Positions 36,340-48,535 of a stretch of DNA of 64,000 nt are shown here, one piece after another. The stretch is taken from NCBI GenBank assembly GCA_007570785.1, contig ML664161.1, forward strand, positions 13,000,643 through 13,064,642, written 5' to 3'. This stretch comes from Antilocapra americana. Taxonomy: Eukaryota > Chordata > Mammalia > Artiodactyla > Antilocapridae. The translations under genes and the position numbers were made by a program. Position 1 is the stretch's first letter, and the number at the start of each line of letters is the position of its first letter. The notes below the pieces were generated by a model. That model was given only the letters and a program-made list of their open reading frames with translations, did no database searches and had not been told where the DNA came from.

Positions 36340-37065
36340 CCTTATTTTACAAACAATAAATGCTGGAGCGGTTGTGGAGAAAAGGGAACCCTCCTACATT
36401 GTTAATATAAATTGACACAGCCTTTATGGAAAACGATATGATCCAGCAGTCCCATTACTGGGCATATATCCAGAGAAAAACCAAAATTCCCAAAGATGCA
36501 TGCACCGCAGTGTTTACTGCAGCCCTATTTACAATAGTGAGGACATGGAATTAACCCAAATGTCTATCAACAGAGGAATGGATGAAGAAAATATGACAAA
36601 TATATACAATAGAATATTACTCATCCATAAAAAGGATTTGCAGACATGTAGATGGACCTAGACACTCACACAGACTTAAGTAAGCCAGAAAGAGAAAAAC
36701 AAATAACATATATTAATGGGTGTATGTGGAATCTAGAAAAAGTGGTATAGATGAACCTATTTGCAAAGCAGAAACAGAGACACAGCTATTGAGAACAAAT
36801 GTGTGGATGCCAAAGTGGGGAAGTTGAGGTGGGATGAATTGGCAGATTGGGGTTAACATATATACCCTATTGATACTATAACTAATGGGAATGGACGGTA
36901 TAGTAGAGGGAACTCTACTCAGTGCTCTGTGGTGACCTAGGTGGAAAGGAAATCCAAAAAAGAGGAGATACATGTATATGCATAGATGATTCATATTGCT
37001 GTACAGCAGAAACTAACACAAATATTGTAAAACAACTATACTATAATAAAAGTTGTTTTTGTTCT
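36340..37065 (+). mobile_element. L1 3' end, longer copy
   Basis: Plus-strand artiodactyl L1 from the ORF2 tail (CTGGAGCGGTTGTGGAGAAA near 36364, GATCCAGCAGTCCCATTACT near 36441) through the 3' UTR (GGGAACTCTACTCAGTGCTC) to an AACTATACTATAATAAAAG end. Not inverted. Frames inside it are remnants or antisense. Confidence 0.88.
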
Positions 37066-37799
37066 TTTTTAAAGAGGAGGTCTGAAGTGGAGAGATCAGT
37101 GAAAAGATAAAGAAAAGGAAGTAAAGGAAACTTCCTAAGGCATGCTCATATTTGAAAATTACCAAAACCATCACCTTCTGATAAATTTAAAGATGTTAAC
37201 AACAGCATAGTTTAAAAGATCTCTTCAAACCTTCTTAAAAAAAGATATAGAAACTAAGATAGCAGAAAAAAAGCTGAAAATAATATGTCCAAGTAAGACC
37301 AGGTGAATCTGCAGCTCTATCCTGAATATGTAATAATACTGGGTCAAACCAGCAGCACAGCAGCCACATGTGACCAAATGGAGACAAGAGCCAGTAACCT
37401 AAGGGCTGGGAAACCCAGCCAAGAAGTACTTCCCACTGCAAACAGGATCACCCCACTTGGAGTAAAGAACTTGACAGGCGGATCTCAGAGCAACAATTAA
37501 AATTAACAAGTGAATTCACTGGGTCTTTGGGAAGGACTGAGCATGACTTTGATCTTGGACAGGATAGCTACTGAAATATTCAATGAAAAGAATAAACCAC
37601 ACTAGGATGAATCAACTGGAAGTAAGACACAAATAAAATATAACAAACTGGGGGTATAAGAAAGAAAAATTCTAATGCTGCCTGAGGAGAGAACAAGAGA
37701 AAACAGGTGTCAGAAATTCTGGAGTTAAAAATAAACGACCAATTTTTCAGTGTTAAGTTGTAACACAATGGACATTCATAAGATAGAGTTTAGCATGTA
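37066..37799. other. No feature recognised
   Basis: A GC-richer patch at 37300-37500 has a 65-codon frame without recognisable similarity. Confidence 0.45.
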
Positions 37800-37975
37800 A
37801 AAGTGAAAGTACTAGTCAATCAGTCATGTCCAACTCTTTGGGGGACCTCATGTACTATAGCCCACCAGGTTCCTCGTCCACGGAATTCTTCAGGCAAGAA
37901 TACTGAAGTGGGTAACTATTCCTTCCCCATGTTTCCTGGACTGGCAGATGGATCCTTAGCCATAAGAGAAGCCAA
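37800..37975 (-). mobile_element. Bov-tA SINE, internally deleted
   Basis: Minus-strand SINE with the Bov-A part intact. About 30 bases are missing between the CCTTCCCC edge and the tRNA-like head. Confidence 0.88.
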
Positions 37976-38744
37976 AGTAAACTGAGATTATGGGGAAAAA
38001 TAGAATCAATGGTGGAATAAAAATCAATCAAGATTGGGATAAAGTTAGAAATGAGAAGAACATGAAAGAGAGCTAAATGAGCTCAAGAAATAATTTGAAA
38101 AAAGATAATAACCTAAAAAGGATAGATTAGGTTAACAAGAGGCACTAGACATGATAGTAGATTCTAGTGTTGAAACAGATATGGACAATCCAAAATGAAA
38201 GAAATCAGACATTAAAAGAAAATACAAAGTACTCTTCAACACTGAAAAAAAAATTAGAAAATCCCTGTTTTACAATATCCACCAAGATAACTGAACTAGG
38301 TCAAGGTTTATCAAAATGTGGTATGACAATCCCTGGTAGTTCTAAGACTTTTCAGTGTAGCCACAACTTCCTCTGTTTTCCAAATGCATATCTGTATGAG
38401 GCCAGATTTTCTTCATACACTTTAACGAAAACAACACATTGCAACAGACTGAATATAGAAACAGACATGAGACTTTAAATTCAAAGAGACATGAAAGAGT
38501 TTTAAAAAAATGTAAAATGATGCTACTTTTTTCTCTTCTTTTGTTTTTGAAAATATCATAAAAATATGCTTTCATGCTAAAATATACAATTGACAACATT
38601 GAACTAATAAGTTTATGTAGGAACATGACATACCACAAGTTAAGGACATGCTCTACTGTCAAGGAAGTAAGTAAGGTTTACAAAATTTACAATGTTTTCA
38701 TTCATTAAAAAAAAAAACTCTACAATTTTTAAAGAATTGATAAA
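37976..38744. other. A-rich sequence, possibly old L1-derived
   Basis: High A content on the plus strand, as in L1 ORF1/ORF2 sense sequence, but no landmark was recognised. Opposed frames at 38167-38478 and 38342-38662 have no recognisable domains. Confidence 0.35.
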
Positions 38745-39395
38745 ATGCAGAATATGTTCTCTGACAACAGAGTAATTTACTACCTAGTAATTAACTGGAC
38801 AGCTATAACAAATGACAACTTGAAAAGCTCTGATAGTTTCTAAGTCCTATTTAAACCTGACTAAATGAACAAATAATAGAGATTAAAAATGTTTTGAACT
38901 TATTGAAAACAAGAATATACATGTGAAAATCTGAGAATATAATCAAAATAGTAATAGAGGAAAATTTATAGATTTAAAGGTAATAGGAAATAAGGAAGGT
39001 TATTTATTATCAAGAGGGAAGCATTTGTCTCAAGAAGTTGGAACAGCAAAAGAAGTTGGAACTCTAAAAGGCAAAAGAAGAGATAATACAGAAAAATCTG
39101 AAATAATAAATTGAAAAGATATAATTGAGATAATACATTAAATGGTTAATACTTTGAGAAGGCTAAAAATAAATACTAAAAATCTGACAGAATGATTTTT
39201 AAAAGGATTGGAGGGTGGCTGAAGGCATAAATAAACTATAACCTAGACAAAAAAATCTAGGATTTTCAGTGTTTTACCTAGTTAGTTTGCCACTTGGTAG
39301 AAGGAGACAAAGCATATGGTCAATATTATAATGAGAAATAATTACATTCGATTTTAGAGCTATAGCTGTAGCCTTCATCTTATTGAGGAAATTTC
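38745..39395 (+). mobile_element. Old L1 ORF2 fragment, plus strand
   Basis: Follows the segment of L1 ORF2 between the endonuclease and the RT: ATGCAGAATATGTTCTCTGA at 38745, GAGGAAAATTTATAGATTTA at 38957, and AATACTTTGAGAAGGCTAAA near 39147, followed by a diverged GACAAAGC.. segment. Heavily mutated. Confidence 0.6.
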
Positions 39396-39486
39396 TGTCT
39401 TTCCTATATTGCTAGCATCAAATACTATTTCTCATTATAATATTGAACATATGCTTTGTCTTCTCCTATTAAGTGGCAAACTAACT
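39280..39486. repeat. 61-bp inverted repeat with 85-bp spacer
   Basis: 39280-39340 is the reverse complement of 39426-39486 with 5 mismatches in 61 (56/61) and no gaps. The left arm starts AGTTAGTTTGCCACTT and the right arm ends AAGTGGCAAACTAACT. It sits where plus-strand and minus-strand L1 ORF2 fragments meet. A transcript could fold into a long hairpin; any function is unproven. Confidence 0.93.
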
Positions 39487-39489
39487 GGA

Positions 39490-39995
39490 ATAATTTATAT
39501 TTGATGTTAACCTAATAGTGTATTGAATAAACTCTTCTTTGTTTAGAGTATTTAGTTTACTGTAGATTTTGATTCTTAAAATTTTGTTTAGAATTTTTAC
39601 ATCTACTGTCATTAATGAGTTTAGGTTATACATTTCTTTCTTGTAGTATGCTTGTTAAGTTTGGAATCAAGGTTAAATTAGCCACAACAATGAGATTGAA
39701 AATGTATTATCATTTTCTAATATACTGAAATTTTGTGTAATATTGACATTATTTCTCTATTTCTTTGTAGAATTTGCCAATAAGGCCATGGGGGCACAGA
39801 GTTTTCTTTGTAGGAAAGTTTGAAATTGTAAGTTTAATTTCTTTTATAGACTGTGGACTATTTGATTTTACTAGTTCTTTCTTGCACATATTTTTAATAT
39901 TATGTTTTTCTAAAGTTATTCATGTCATGTAAATTTGAAAAATTATAATTTTTCAAGGTAACTTACTACCTTCTTACTACCTGTTTGATTTATTG
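39490..39995 (-). mobile_element. Old L1 ORF2 fragment, minus strand
   Basis: Reversed L1 RT region, with landmarks TTTTGTTTAGAATTTTTACA (39582), GTAGAATTTGCCAATAAGGC (39769) and AGTTTTCTTTGTAGGAAAG (39802). In L1 coordinates it lies downstream of the plus-strand fragment at 38745. The two face each other, so this is not the standard twin-priming layout. Confidence 0.7.
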
Positions 39996-40017
39996 ACAAC
40001 TACTATTTCATTTATTG

Positions 40018-40104
40018 TTAGTCACTCAGCCGTGTCCAACTTTCTGTGACCACATGGACTGTAGCCTGCCAGGCTCCCCAGTCCATGTGATTTTCCAGGC
40101 AAGA
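40018..40104 (-). mobile_element. Bov-A SINE half of a SINE/BovB chimera
   Basis: Minus-strand Bov-A from the GTCACTCAGCCGTGTCC tail to TTTTCCAGGCAAGA, where it stops abruptly at the junction with plus-strand BovB. Confidence 0.85.
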
Positions 40105-40235
40105 GGATGAGATGGTTGGATGGCTTCACCAATTTGATGGACATGAATTTGAGTAAACTCCAGGAGTTGGTAATGGACAGGGAAGCCTCACATGCTATAG
40201 TCCACAGGGCCACAAAGAGCAACTGAACTGAACTC
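40105..40235 (+). mobile_element. BovB 3' tail half of a SINE/BovB chimera
   Basis: Plus-strand BovB terminal 130 bp from GATGAGATGGTTGGATGG to GCAACTGAACTGAACT. Because the Bov-A unit and BovB share related 3' ends, the two halves form an imperfect inverted repeat. Confidence 0.85.
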
Positions 40236-40606
40236 TATTGACCTAGAGATTGTCATAGTAAGTAAAGAAATTAAAAACCAGACAGATACTGTATGATACT
40301 ACATATGTGGAATCTAAAATATGATACAAATGAACTTACTTACAAAACAGAAACAGACTCATATAGAAAACAAATTTATGGCTCCCAAAGGGGAAAAGAA
40401 GGAAGGAAGGATAAATTTGGAGCTTGAGGATTACCAGATAGAAACCACTAACTGGATAAACAATAAGGTGCCACTGTATAGCACTGTAAATATATTCAAT
40501 GTTGTGTAATAAATCATAATGGAAAACAATAGATATATAACTGAATCACTTTGATGTACACTAGAAATAACACAACGTTGTAATTCAACTGTACTTCAGT
40601 TAAAAA
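40236..40606 (+). mobile_element. L1 3' end
   Basis: Begins without a gap after the BovB tail at ATTGACCTAGAGATTGTCAT and runs to the GTAATTCAACTGTACTTCAG end. Confidence 0.85.
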
Positions 40607-42119
40607 TATGTATATATGCACTATCTACTGCACTCCTTCTTACAAAACCACTATTAAAATTATTCCCATTTTATTGTGGGGAACACTTGAACATGTTAAT
40701 CAATTTGTTCACAAGCAGAATAGACACGGTTAAGTCAGACATACACTAGATATTCTAATCTAAAAATCACATTTATTTTTTGCCTCTTTTCCCAAGCACT
40801 AAAGTATACATAATATGCTTTACAGATATTATACTTATTTATTCATAATACTTCCATATAGAAGGTTTTAGGGTATAAAACTTTGATCTACTGTGGTGAA
40901 GCTGATTTTTAATTTTTTTTAACTTTATACTTATGAATAGATAAAATATAGTGACAATTATAATACTGATGACCTTTTATTTAGAAACAATTGTCCAGAG
41001 CAAACAGTGATATGCTAAATTAGTTAATGTACTATATTCAGTCAGCAAACATAAATCACAATTTATTGTCTATTTTTGCTATTCTAATAAGGAATATCAC
41101 AATAATGCCTATGATTGTAAATAAATTTTGGTTCATACTAATCTTACCTACCATAACTCCTATTTTAAATTATTCTGGCTACTATTTCTCTCAAGTGTAC
41201 TTTTTCTCTTGTAAATTTTTGCTAATCTAAATTTTTTAAAAGACAATTGAATTTTTCAATATGCTTCCATTACAGCCTGTATTTTAAGCTCCCATGTTGT
41301 TCTGGGCTTATTTGTTTTATGATATCTAATTTTACCCAAATAAATGCCTTCAAGTTTCTGTTATGCCAGCAAGATGTATTTCTTCATTTAGCTTTTTATC
41401 CATAATAAATTTTATCTTGGACTCAGTCAAAATGTCAAGTTAAAACAGTTGGATCAAAACGTCTTGCTTTATAGCTGTTTTAATTTCATTTTTTCAGATA
41501 GCGAAATTGAAGTTTATACAGAAACTGCCATAGCATAAATATGAATACAGTTTTGTTTAAAGCAAAGTATATGTTTTTTCTCCTGTATGCCTAAGTCTAC
41601 CATTAACTATCACAAATTTTATCCTGAAATTGAAGATAATTTTGTCTTACCTCCCTCATAGATTATTTGAATAAAATAAGGCTATGAATTTAAAACTTTT
41701 TTTATAATCTACAAACAGTACACAAGTATATATCAATTTATTTATTAATGTGAGCTTCCCCAATGGCTCAGTGGGGAAAGAATTCTGTATCAATTTCTTA
41801 TTAGTAGTATTATTATAATTGAATTTATTAGCTTAACACTATTCTCTTGCAGTTCAATCAACTTCTTTGACCTGCTTTAAATGGCTGAAGATATTTCCCA
41901 TTTTATATTTTTGTCTAATTTTTTAATTCATCCTTGATATGTCTTATGCAAGTGGTCTTCTATGCCTATTTCAGATGCTACCCAACATTTTAAATTATAA
42001 TTGTCAACTCAGGAATCCTCCCATTTGCTTGGTCAAAGCTGAAGGTTGTTTCTTCATCTGAGAAGTTCTTAACCTTAATGTAAATTTACATTTAGTCCCA
42101 CATGAGTTATAAACACAGA
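40607..42119. other. AT-rich sequence; SINE head fragment at 41753-41793
   Basis: Mostly unassigned. 41753-41793 (AGCTTCCCCAATGGCTCAGT) resembles the first 40 bp of a plus-strand Bov-tA. Confidence 0.45.
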
Positions 42120-43030
42120 GGGACAGTGTGATTTTGAATAGGGAAAGCTTAGTCTCCTGTGTTCCTCCTTTACTTTCACACTACTACACACTCAGAACAT
42201 TTCTGATACTAAGCCATTCTTGGTGACATCAGCTGGATGTCCTCAACTTTAACTCAATTCTGACACTATCTTCTTGGAGCTAGGGTCAGGTTTGACAGGT
42301 TAAAGGCTCAGTCCCACAAGACTGTCTTCACTTAAGAAGCCAATCACAAGTAGCAGGTCCCAAGCTTACCCACAGCTGTCTAACTGGCCTATAAATCAGA
42401 GGTTTCTAGGAACTCTTCCCATATAGATTTATTTGCTAAACAGTTCATGGAACCTATGAAAAATTTACTTATACTACCAGCTTATTATATAATATTGGAT
42501 ATGATCAAGAATACAGATAAACATCCAGACAAAGACACACAAAGGGTGAGGTCTGGGAGCGTCCCAAGTGCAGGAGCTTCTGCCCCAGTGCAGTTGGTGC
42601 ATCCACTTGTACACATGGTGTACATGTATGTGTACACCAACTTGTTATGCTCTCCAAATCCTATACTATTGAAATTTGTGTGAAAGCTTCATCAAATAGG
42701 CTTGATAAATTGATAACTCCATTTCCAGCTCTGGAGAAGGGTGGGCGGGAGGGAGGACAGTTCCAGGGCTCTAATCATGGCTCGGTCTTTCTGGTGATCA
42801 GCCTCCGTTCAGGAGCCCACCAAGAGTCACATCATTAGAACAATAACACTGCTATCACTCAGGAAATTTTGAGGGATTTAGGAACTCCATGTCAAAGAGC
42901 AAATATTAGGACAAAAGATGCTCCTACTACTCTTATCCCATAGCTGATTACAAGGGCTTTAAGAATTCTCTACCAAGAGCTGAGGGCAGAGATCAAACTA
43001 TATTTTTCTATTATCTTGCAAATCACTAAA
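42120..43030 (+). mobile_element. Old ERVL-type LTR remnant (solo)
   Basis: A GC-richer block with the composition of an old long terminal repeat: CCACAAGACTGTCTTCAC near 42315, AGAAGCCAATCACAAGTAGC, TAACTGGCCTATAAATCAGA (TATA-like), GATCAGCCTCCGTTCAGGAG near 42797, then AGATGCTCCTACTACTCTTA and a polyadenylation-type end near 43010. No internal viral coding sequence is present. The family is tentative and the edges approximate. Confidence 0.5.
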
Positions 43031-43399
43031 TAACTTTTATAATATCTTTATCTTCTTTTTTTTCCCTAAAATACATTTGATATAATTTCAAACCATGTAA
43101 ACTAAAATAGATTTTCACTTCTGATATGGTTACCAGGATGTACCCTCATGCTGTAAATACTGGAAAATAGGACAAAATATATGAAACAACAGTTTTCCAG
43201 CATTCAATGAAGGATCATAACCTTTGAGAGTTGGTGAAATATAATGATATAGCCAATGGCTTCCCAAAGTTTTCCACATGGAGGGAACTGCCAGCAAGGT
43301 TCACCAGGTAAGAGAATGAACACTAAGAGGAGGAAGGCTGCTACCAACTTAAGGATCCAGAGATCAGATTTCTGGAAGGTTGTTACTAATACACAGAGA
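43031..43399. other. No firm feature
   Basis: May be the upstream continuation of the old L1 at 43400, but no landmark was recognised. Confidence 0.4.
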
Positions 43400-44650
43400 A
43401 GCCTTTAAAAACTGAGAACAAATAAACAAAACCTTATGGGACAGAATCAAGTGGTTAAATATGTGAGTATTTAGATTTCCCTGAAAGAGGAGAGAAAAAT
43501 ATTTGGAAAAATGATGCCAAAAATTTTGTCAACACTGATGAAACTCATGAACTAAGAATCCAAGTAAATTATAAAGCCACAAATAGGATAAGTAAAATGA
43601 AAACCAAAGCAGATCATAATATCATAATCAAACTACAGAAAAACAATTAAAAAATTATTGGAAAATCATTTAGACAAAAGAGATAAATTAGGCACAGAGA
43701 AACAAATATAAGATGATGCCAGACTTCTTAGCAGAAACTTGCAAACTGGGAGGAAAAATTTCTATGTCCAATAAAAATATCCTTCACAAATGAACGTGAA
43801 CTAAGACCTTTGCAGACAAACAAAAAGAGGATTTTTCACCATCAAACCTCTATCATATGTTAAAATCTCCTTGGGATGAAGGCAAATGATCCCAGACGGA
43901 AACTTGCACAAAGAAATGAAGGTTTCCAGAAATGGCAATTATGTGAGCAAATATGTAACAGCTTTCTCTCCCTTTTAAGTATTTCTTTGAAAGATAATCA
44001 TTTAAATCAAAAAGAATAACAATGTATTTTCATAAGCTCAATGAGCTTTTGACATCTGTAGAAGTGAAATATATAACAGCACAAAATAAGAAGCAAGCTA
44101 TTAAAATCACACTGAGTAATGTGCAGTTGTAGATAAATAACTTATGTTATTGATGGAAATCTAAAATTATATACCCATTTGGAAAATGTCTAGTAGCTTC
44201 TTATAAAACTAAAATAATCTTACCTTATGGCTCAGAAATTCAGTTTACTGATATTTTCCTAAACAAAGCATTCAAGAAATATACATGTATACCAGTATTT
44301 ATAAATGCACTCATAGTAGCCCCAATGTGAAAATTAGCCCTGTTATTCTATGTGCCCAGCAATAGGAAATGGATTTAAGAAAACACTGATATAATCATAC
44401 ACCTTCATTTGCAGAGCACCAGGCAGCAATAAAAGGGAACGAACTCCATGCAACAACATGGATGCATCTCAGGAATAGCATGCTGAGCACAGGACAACAA
44501 ATACCAAGAACATGTATTGTTCTTGCAATGCAAGATTTCACTTGAATGAAGTTCTAGTAAAGCAAAACTAATATATGCTGAGAGTAAATCAGAACATTTG
44601 TTGCTTCTGACACTAGAGAAAGTGACCATCAAGTTTTCTACTTTAGGTAT
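43400..44650 (+). mobile_element. Old L1 (L1M-type) fragment, plus strand
   Basis: Two landmark groups. First, ATGTCCAATAAAAATATCC, TTTGCAGACAAACAAAAAG and the GATGAAGGCAAATGATCCC stretch at 43770-43900. Second, an ORF2-tail group: GTATACCAGTATTTATAAATG near 44287, then ATGCAACAACATGGATGC near 44448. It has many indels, and the intervening ~300 bp are poorly matched. Confidence 0.6.
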
Positions 44651-45957
44651 AAAAGAGGCAAAAGAGAAGTAAGAAACCTCATCTCAATATCTGTGGGGAA
44701 AACAAGCAATATTAGAAACATGAGAAGGACAATCTATTTCTTTTCATACAAGCACCAAGTGACCCTACCATCTGGCTTATTTAAACCTAGCAGGCTTGCT
44801 TAGATCTGTTGAAATCTTCATTCCTTATACAATTACTTCCTTCTGTCCACAATGCGTGTGTGGTTTTTTTTCCTGCTAAATTGCTTCTTCTTTATCTTCT
44901 CTAACTCAGAGTCTGTTTGTCATTACATCCACTGTTCTTCTAAATCATATTGTTAATATCTCTGTTGGAGTTACATAAATATGTACAATTTTCTGTGTCT
45001 TTTATGGCTTGAGAAATGGTACCACATTACTACATTCTCTTCTCCATCCTCAGTGCCAACAGCATGCAATACAGATATTTGTTAAAGAATGATTTTGTAC
45101 ATATATTTTTGAAGGTCTATTAGAGGGTTTTTGACATAGATTTCTTTTTTCTTTTTTTTTTTAATAACAGGATCAAGATTGAATTTGCTCCATTATACAA
45201 GGAACACATATCTATAGTGAAATTTGTCCCTATCTTGCTTTTATAGGCAGGCTTCACAAGTATGACAAAATGAGAAAGCGACATTTTAAAGAGATTGCAG
45301 ATATTCAAAGGGGAATTAAAGTTTTATTTTTGGAAATTTGGGGGAATGTTAATGATTTTGATCTGAATCTTCTAGGTAATAATATTTTTACTTTAGTTTT
45401 CTTTTTGATATTTTTTAACATAACAAAAACATATACGCAGAAGACACGTTTATCTGATAGAATAGTAATGCTACAATAATTTCACTTACTGATGAGGTAG
45501 TAAGTGATTACACAGATTAATTAATTAATTAATCTTGATTACACAGATTAATCAGTTCCAAATTAAAGAGTACCTTCTTCCTTTAATGGCTTTAAAATCT
45601 AGAAATTCAAAGCTGAAAAGATTTAATATTTCACTTTAGAAAATCTTTTGCAGATCAAGAATAGGAGGCACAGAAAATTTAATAATTTAAATTCTGTGGC
45701 TACTGAGAGAAGGGGTTATCTCTGAAATTAGCTCATTTGCAACTGAAGTCAATCTATTTTCTTTAGCAAGGAAAAAAAATCAGCAGGAAAATCTCTAGTT
45801 CATTGAAAGCTTTGCTGAAAAAGTAAGCCGTGTTTCTCTAAATCTAAGATTGCTAAGCCTGGATACACACTGGTGGAGGCTTAACAAAGTGTTAATCATG
45901 GGCACCAGTCCCCAGATATTATCAACTGGACTCTGAAGGCACCCACCGCTCTATTTT
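44651..45957. other. No gene supported
   Basis: AT-rich. It has T-runs near 45145-45162, a short duplicated GATTACACAGATTAAT (45508 and 45537) around an (ATTA)n run, and an unassigned 69-codon frame at 45270-45479. Confidence 0.45.
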
Positions 45958-47084
45958 TCCTTTCTTTCTTTCTTTTATTGAAGGATAATTGCTTTACAAA
46001 ATTTTGTTGTTTTCTGTCAAACCTCAACATGAATCAGTCATAGGTATATATATATCCCCTCCCATTTGAACCTCCCTTGCATCTCCCTCTCCATCCCAAT
46101 TCTCTAGGTTGATGCAGAGCCCCTGTTTGAGTTTCCTGAGCCATATAGCAAATTTCTTTGGCTATCTATTTAACGTACGGCAATGTGAGTTTCCATGTTA
46201 CTCTTTGCATGCATCTATCTCACCCTCTCCTCCACTCTCCCCATGTCCACGACTCTGTTCTCTATGTCTGTTTCCCTATTGCTGCCCTGTAAATAAATTC
46301 TTCAGTACCATTTTTCTAGAGTCTATATACGTGTGTTAGAATACGATATGTATCTTTCTCTTTCTGGCTCACTTCACTCTGTATAACAGGATCTAGATTC
46401 ATCCATATTATCAGAACTGACTCAAATACATTCCTTTTTTATGCCTGAATAATAATCCAGTGTGTATATGTACCACAACTTCCTTATCCATTCATCCATC
46501 AATGGACATCTAGGTTGATTCCATGTTCTAGCTATTGTAAATAGTGCTTCAATGAATAATGGGATACATGTGTATTTTTCAGTTTTGGTTTCCTCAGGGT
46601 ATATACCTAGGAGTGGGATTGCTGAGTCAGGCAGTGGTTTTATTCCTAGCTTTTTAAGGAATCTCCATACTGTAGTGGCTGTTTCACTTTACATTCCCAC
46701 CAACAGTGTAAGAGTATTCCCTTTTCTCCACACTCTTTCCAGCATTTATTGTTTGTAGACTTTTTGAATATGGCCATTCTGACTGGTGTGAGGTGATATC
46801 TCATTGTGGTTTTGATTTGCATTTCTCTAATAAAGAGTGATATTGAGCATCTTCTCATGCATTTGTTAGCCATCAGTATGTCTTTGGTAGGATAGGGTCT
46901 TGGAGTCAGTGCTCCCACTCCAAAGGTTCAGGGCTTTATCTCTGGTCAGGAATGAAGATTCCACAAGTCATTTGTTATGGCATTAAGTGAGATTAAAACA
47001 AATATCCAAAAATGAGAAACCAAAGATGAACCCCAGACCAATGACAGTTACAAAATCAGGAAAATAATAATTAAATGAAGTATA

Positions 47085-48535
47085 CACATACACCTATACA
47101 CCCACGACCAAAGTCAAAACACTCCAACAAAAATAAAGTACAGTAGATTGACCCAAGTGAACAAAGGAAATCAAAAATTATATTACCAGTTAAGGACAAA
47201 ACTAACTAAATCAAACTGGAAAACAAAACTAAGCAAGGTGCCAAGTGGGAAATAAAGCAATGAAAACAAAACTAACAAATACATTGAGAGGAAAGAAAAG
47301 AAAGAAAGAATAGATATGTAAAGTTAAATAGAGGTAGATGAAGAAAATTTATATATATTAAAAGTTAACTGCAAGGGGAAAAGAGCAGTAAGAAAGGGAA
47401 ACAAAGGAATAGATGTAGAAAAAATATAATAGGTTTTAAAAAAATAAAATTATAAAAAAGAAAAAAAAGTGGTGGAGGAGAAGAAAAAAATAAAGGAAAA
47501 TTCCACAGAACTACAAAAGCCCAATGTAGAGGCAGAGGTTTATAATAAGAATAAAAAGTGTGACTGAATATACACATACACCCAAAAGCAAAATCATAAT
47601 AGTCCAACAAAAATAAAGTACAATAAATTGACCCAGAAACAAAGAAAAGCAAAAATTATATCTACTAGAACAAAACTAACTTAAGCACAAATGGGAAAAC
47701 AGAACTAAAGCAAGGTGCCAATTTTGGAATAAAGCAATGAAAATAAAGCTAACAAATATATTGAGGGGAAAGAAAAGAAAGAAAAGAATAAATAGATATG
47801 CAAAGTTAAATAGAGGCTGATGAACGAGATTTATATACATTAAAGATTAACTTCAAGGGGTAAAAAACAGTAAGAAAGGCAAACAAATGAGTAAATGCAG
47901 AAAAAATGTGATAGGCTTAAAAAAATTAAAATTATAAAAAGAGAAAAGAAATGGAAGAAGAAAGAAGAAAAGAAAAGAAGGAAAATTCCACAGAACCGCA
48001 AAGCCCAATGTAGAGGCAGAGGATTATAACAACAATAAAAAGTGTGACTGAACAACAATAAAAAGTGTGCTTAAATCCATAAGCAAGATCAAAACATTGC
48101 AGCAAAAATACATTGCAATAGATTGACCTGGTAAACAAAGGGAACCAAAAATCATGTCTACCAGAACAAAAGTAACTAAAGTATAAACTGTAAAACAAAA
48201 CTAAACAAGGTTCCAACTGGGGACTAAAGCAATGAAAATAAAACTAACAAATATGTTGAGAGGAAAGGAAAGAAATAATAGATATGCAAAGTTAAATAGA
48301 GGTAGATAAAGAAGATCTATATATATTAATAATTAACTGTAAGGGGAAAAGAACAGCAGGAAGAGAAAACAAAGAAATAAATGTAGAAAATAACAATAGG
48401 TTTAAAAAAATTAAAAACTAAAATTTTAAAAAGAGAGAGAGAAAAGAAAACTCCTCAGAACTACAAAAGCCCAACGTAGAGGCAGAGGTTTATAACAACA
48501 TTAAAAATTGTGACTGAAGAAAAGAAAAGCTCAAA
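47085..48535 (-). repeat. Three tandem ~480-bp L1 5' UTR monomers
   Basis: Units of about 47085-47567, 47568-48060 and 48061-48535. Equivalent anchors confirm the period: TAGATATG(T/C)AAAGTTAAATAG at 47311, 47793 and 48279 (spacings 482 and 486), and AGAGGCAGAGG at 47528, 48012 and 48478 (spacings 484 and 466). Units 1 and 2 are joined by a short (ACAC)-rich stretch. Units 2 and 3 are joined by a local duplication of ACAACAATAAAAAGTGTG. Confidence 0.9.

Noticed and set aside
42582..42650. GTGTACA-rich palindrome near 42608-42640 as a regulatory operator
   Set aside because: Short imperfect palindrome within an LTR-like block; no independent support for function.
47085..48535. Tandem array considered as satellite or CRISPR
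   Set aside because: Only three units of ~480 bp in L1 5' UTR context. CRISPR repeats are short with unique spacers and are prokaryotic.
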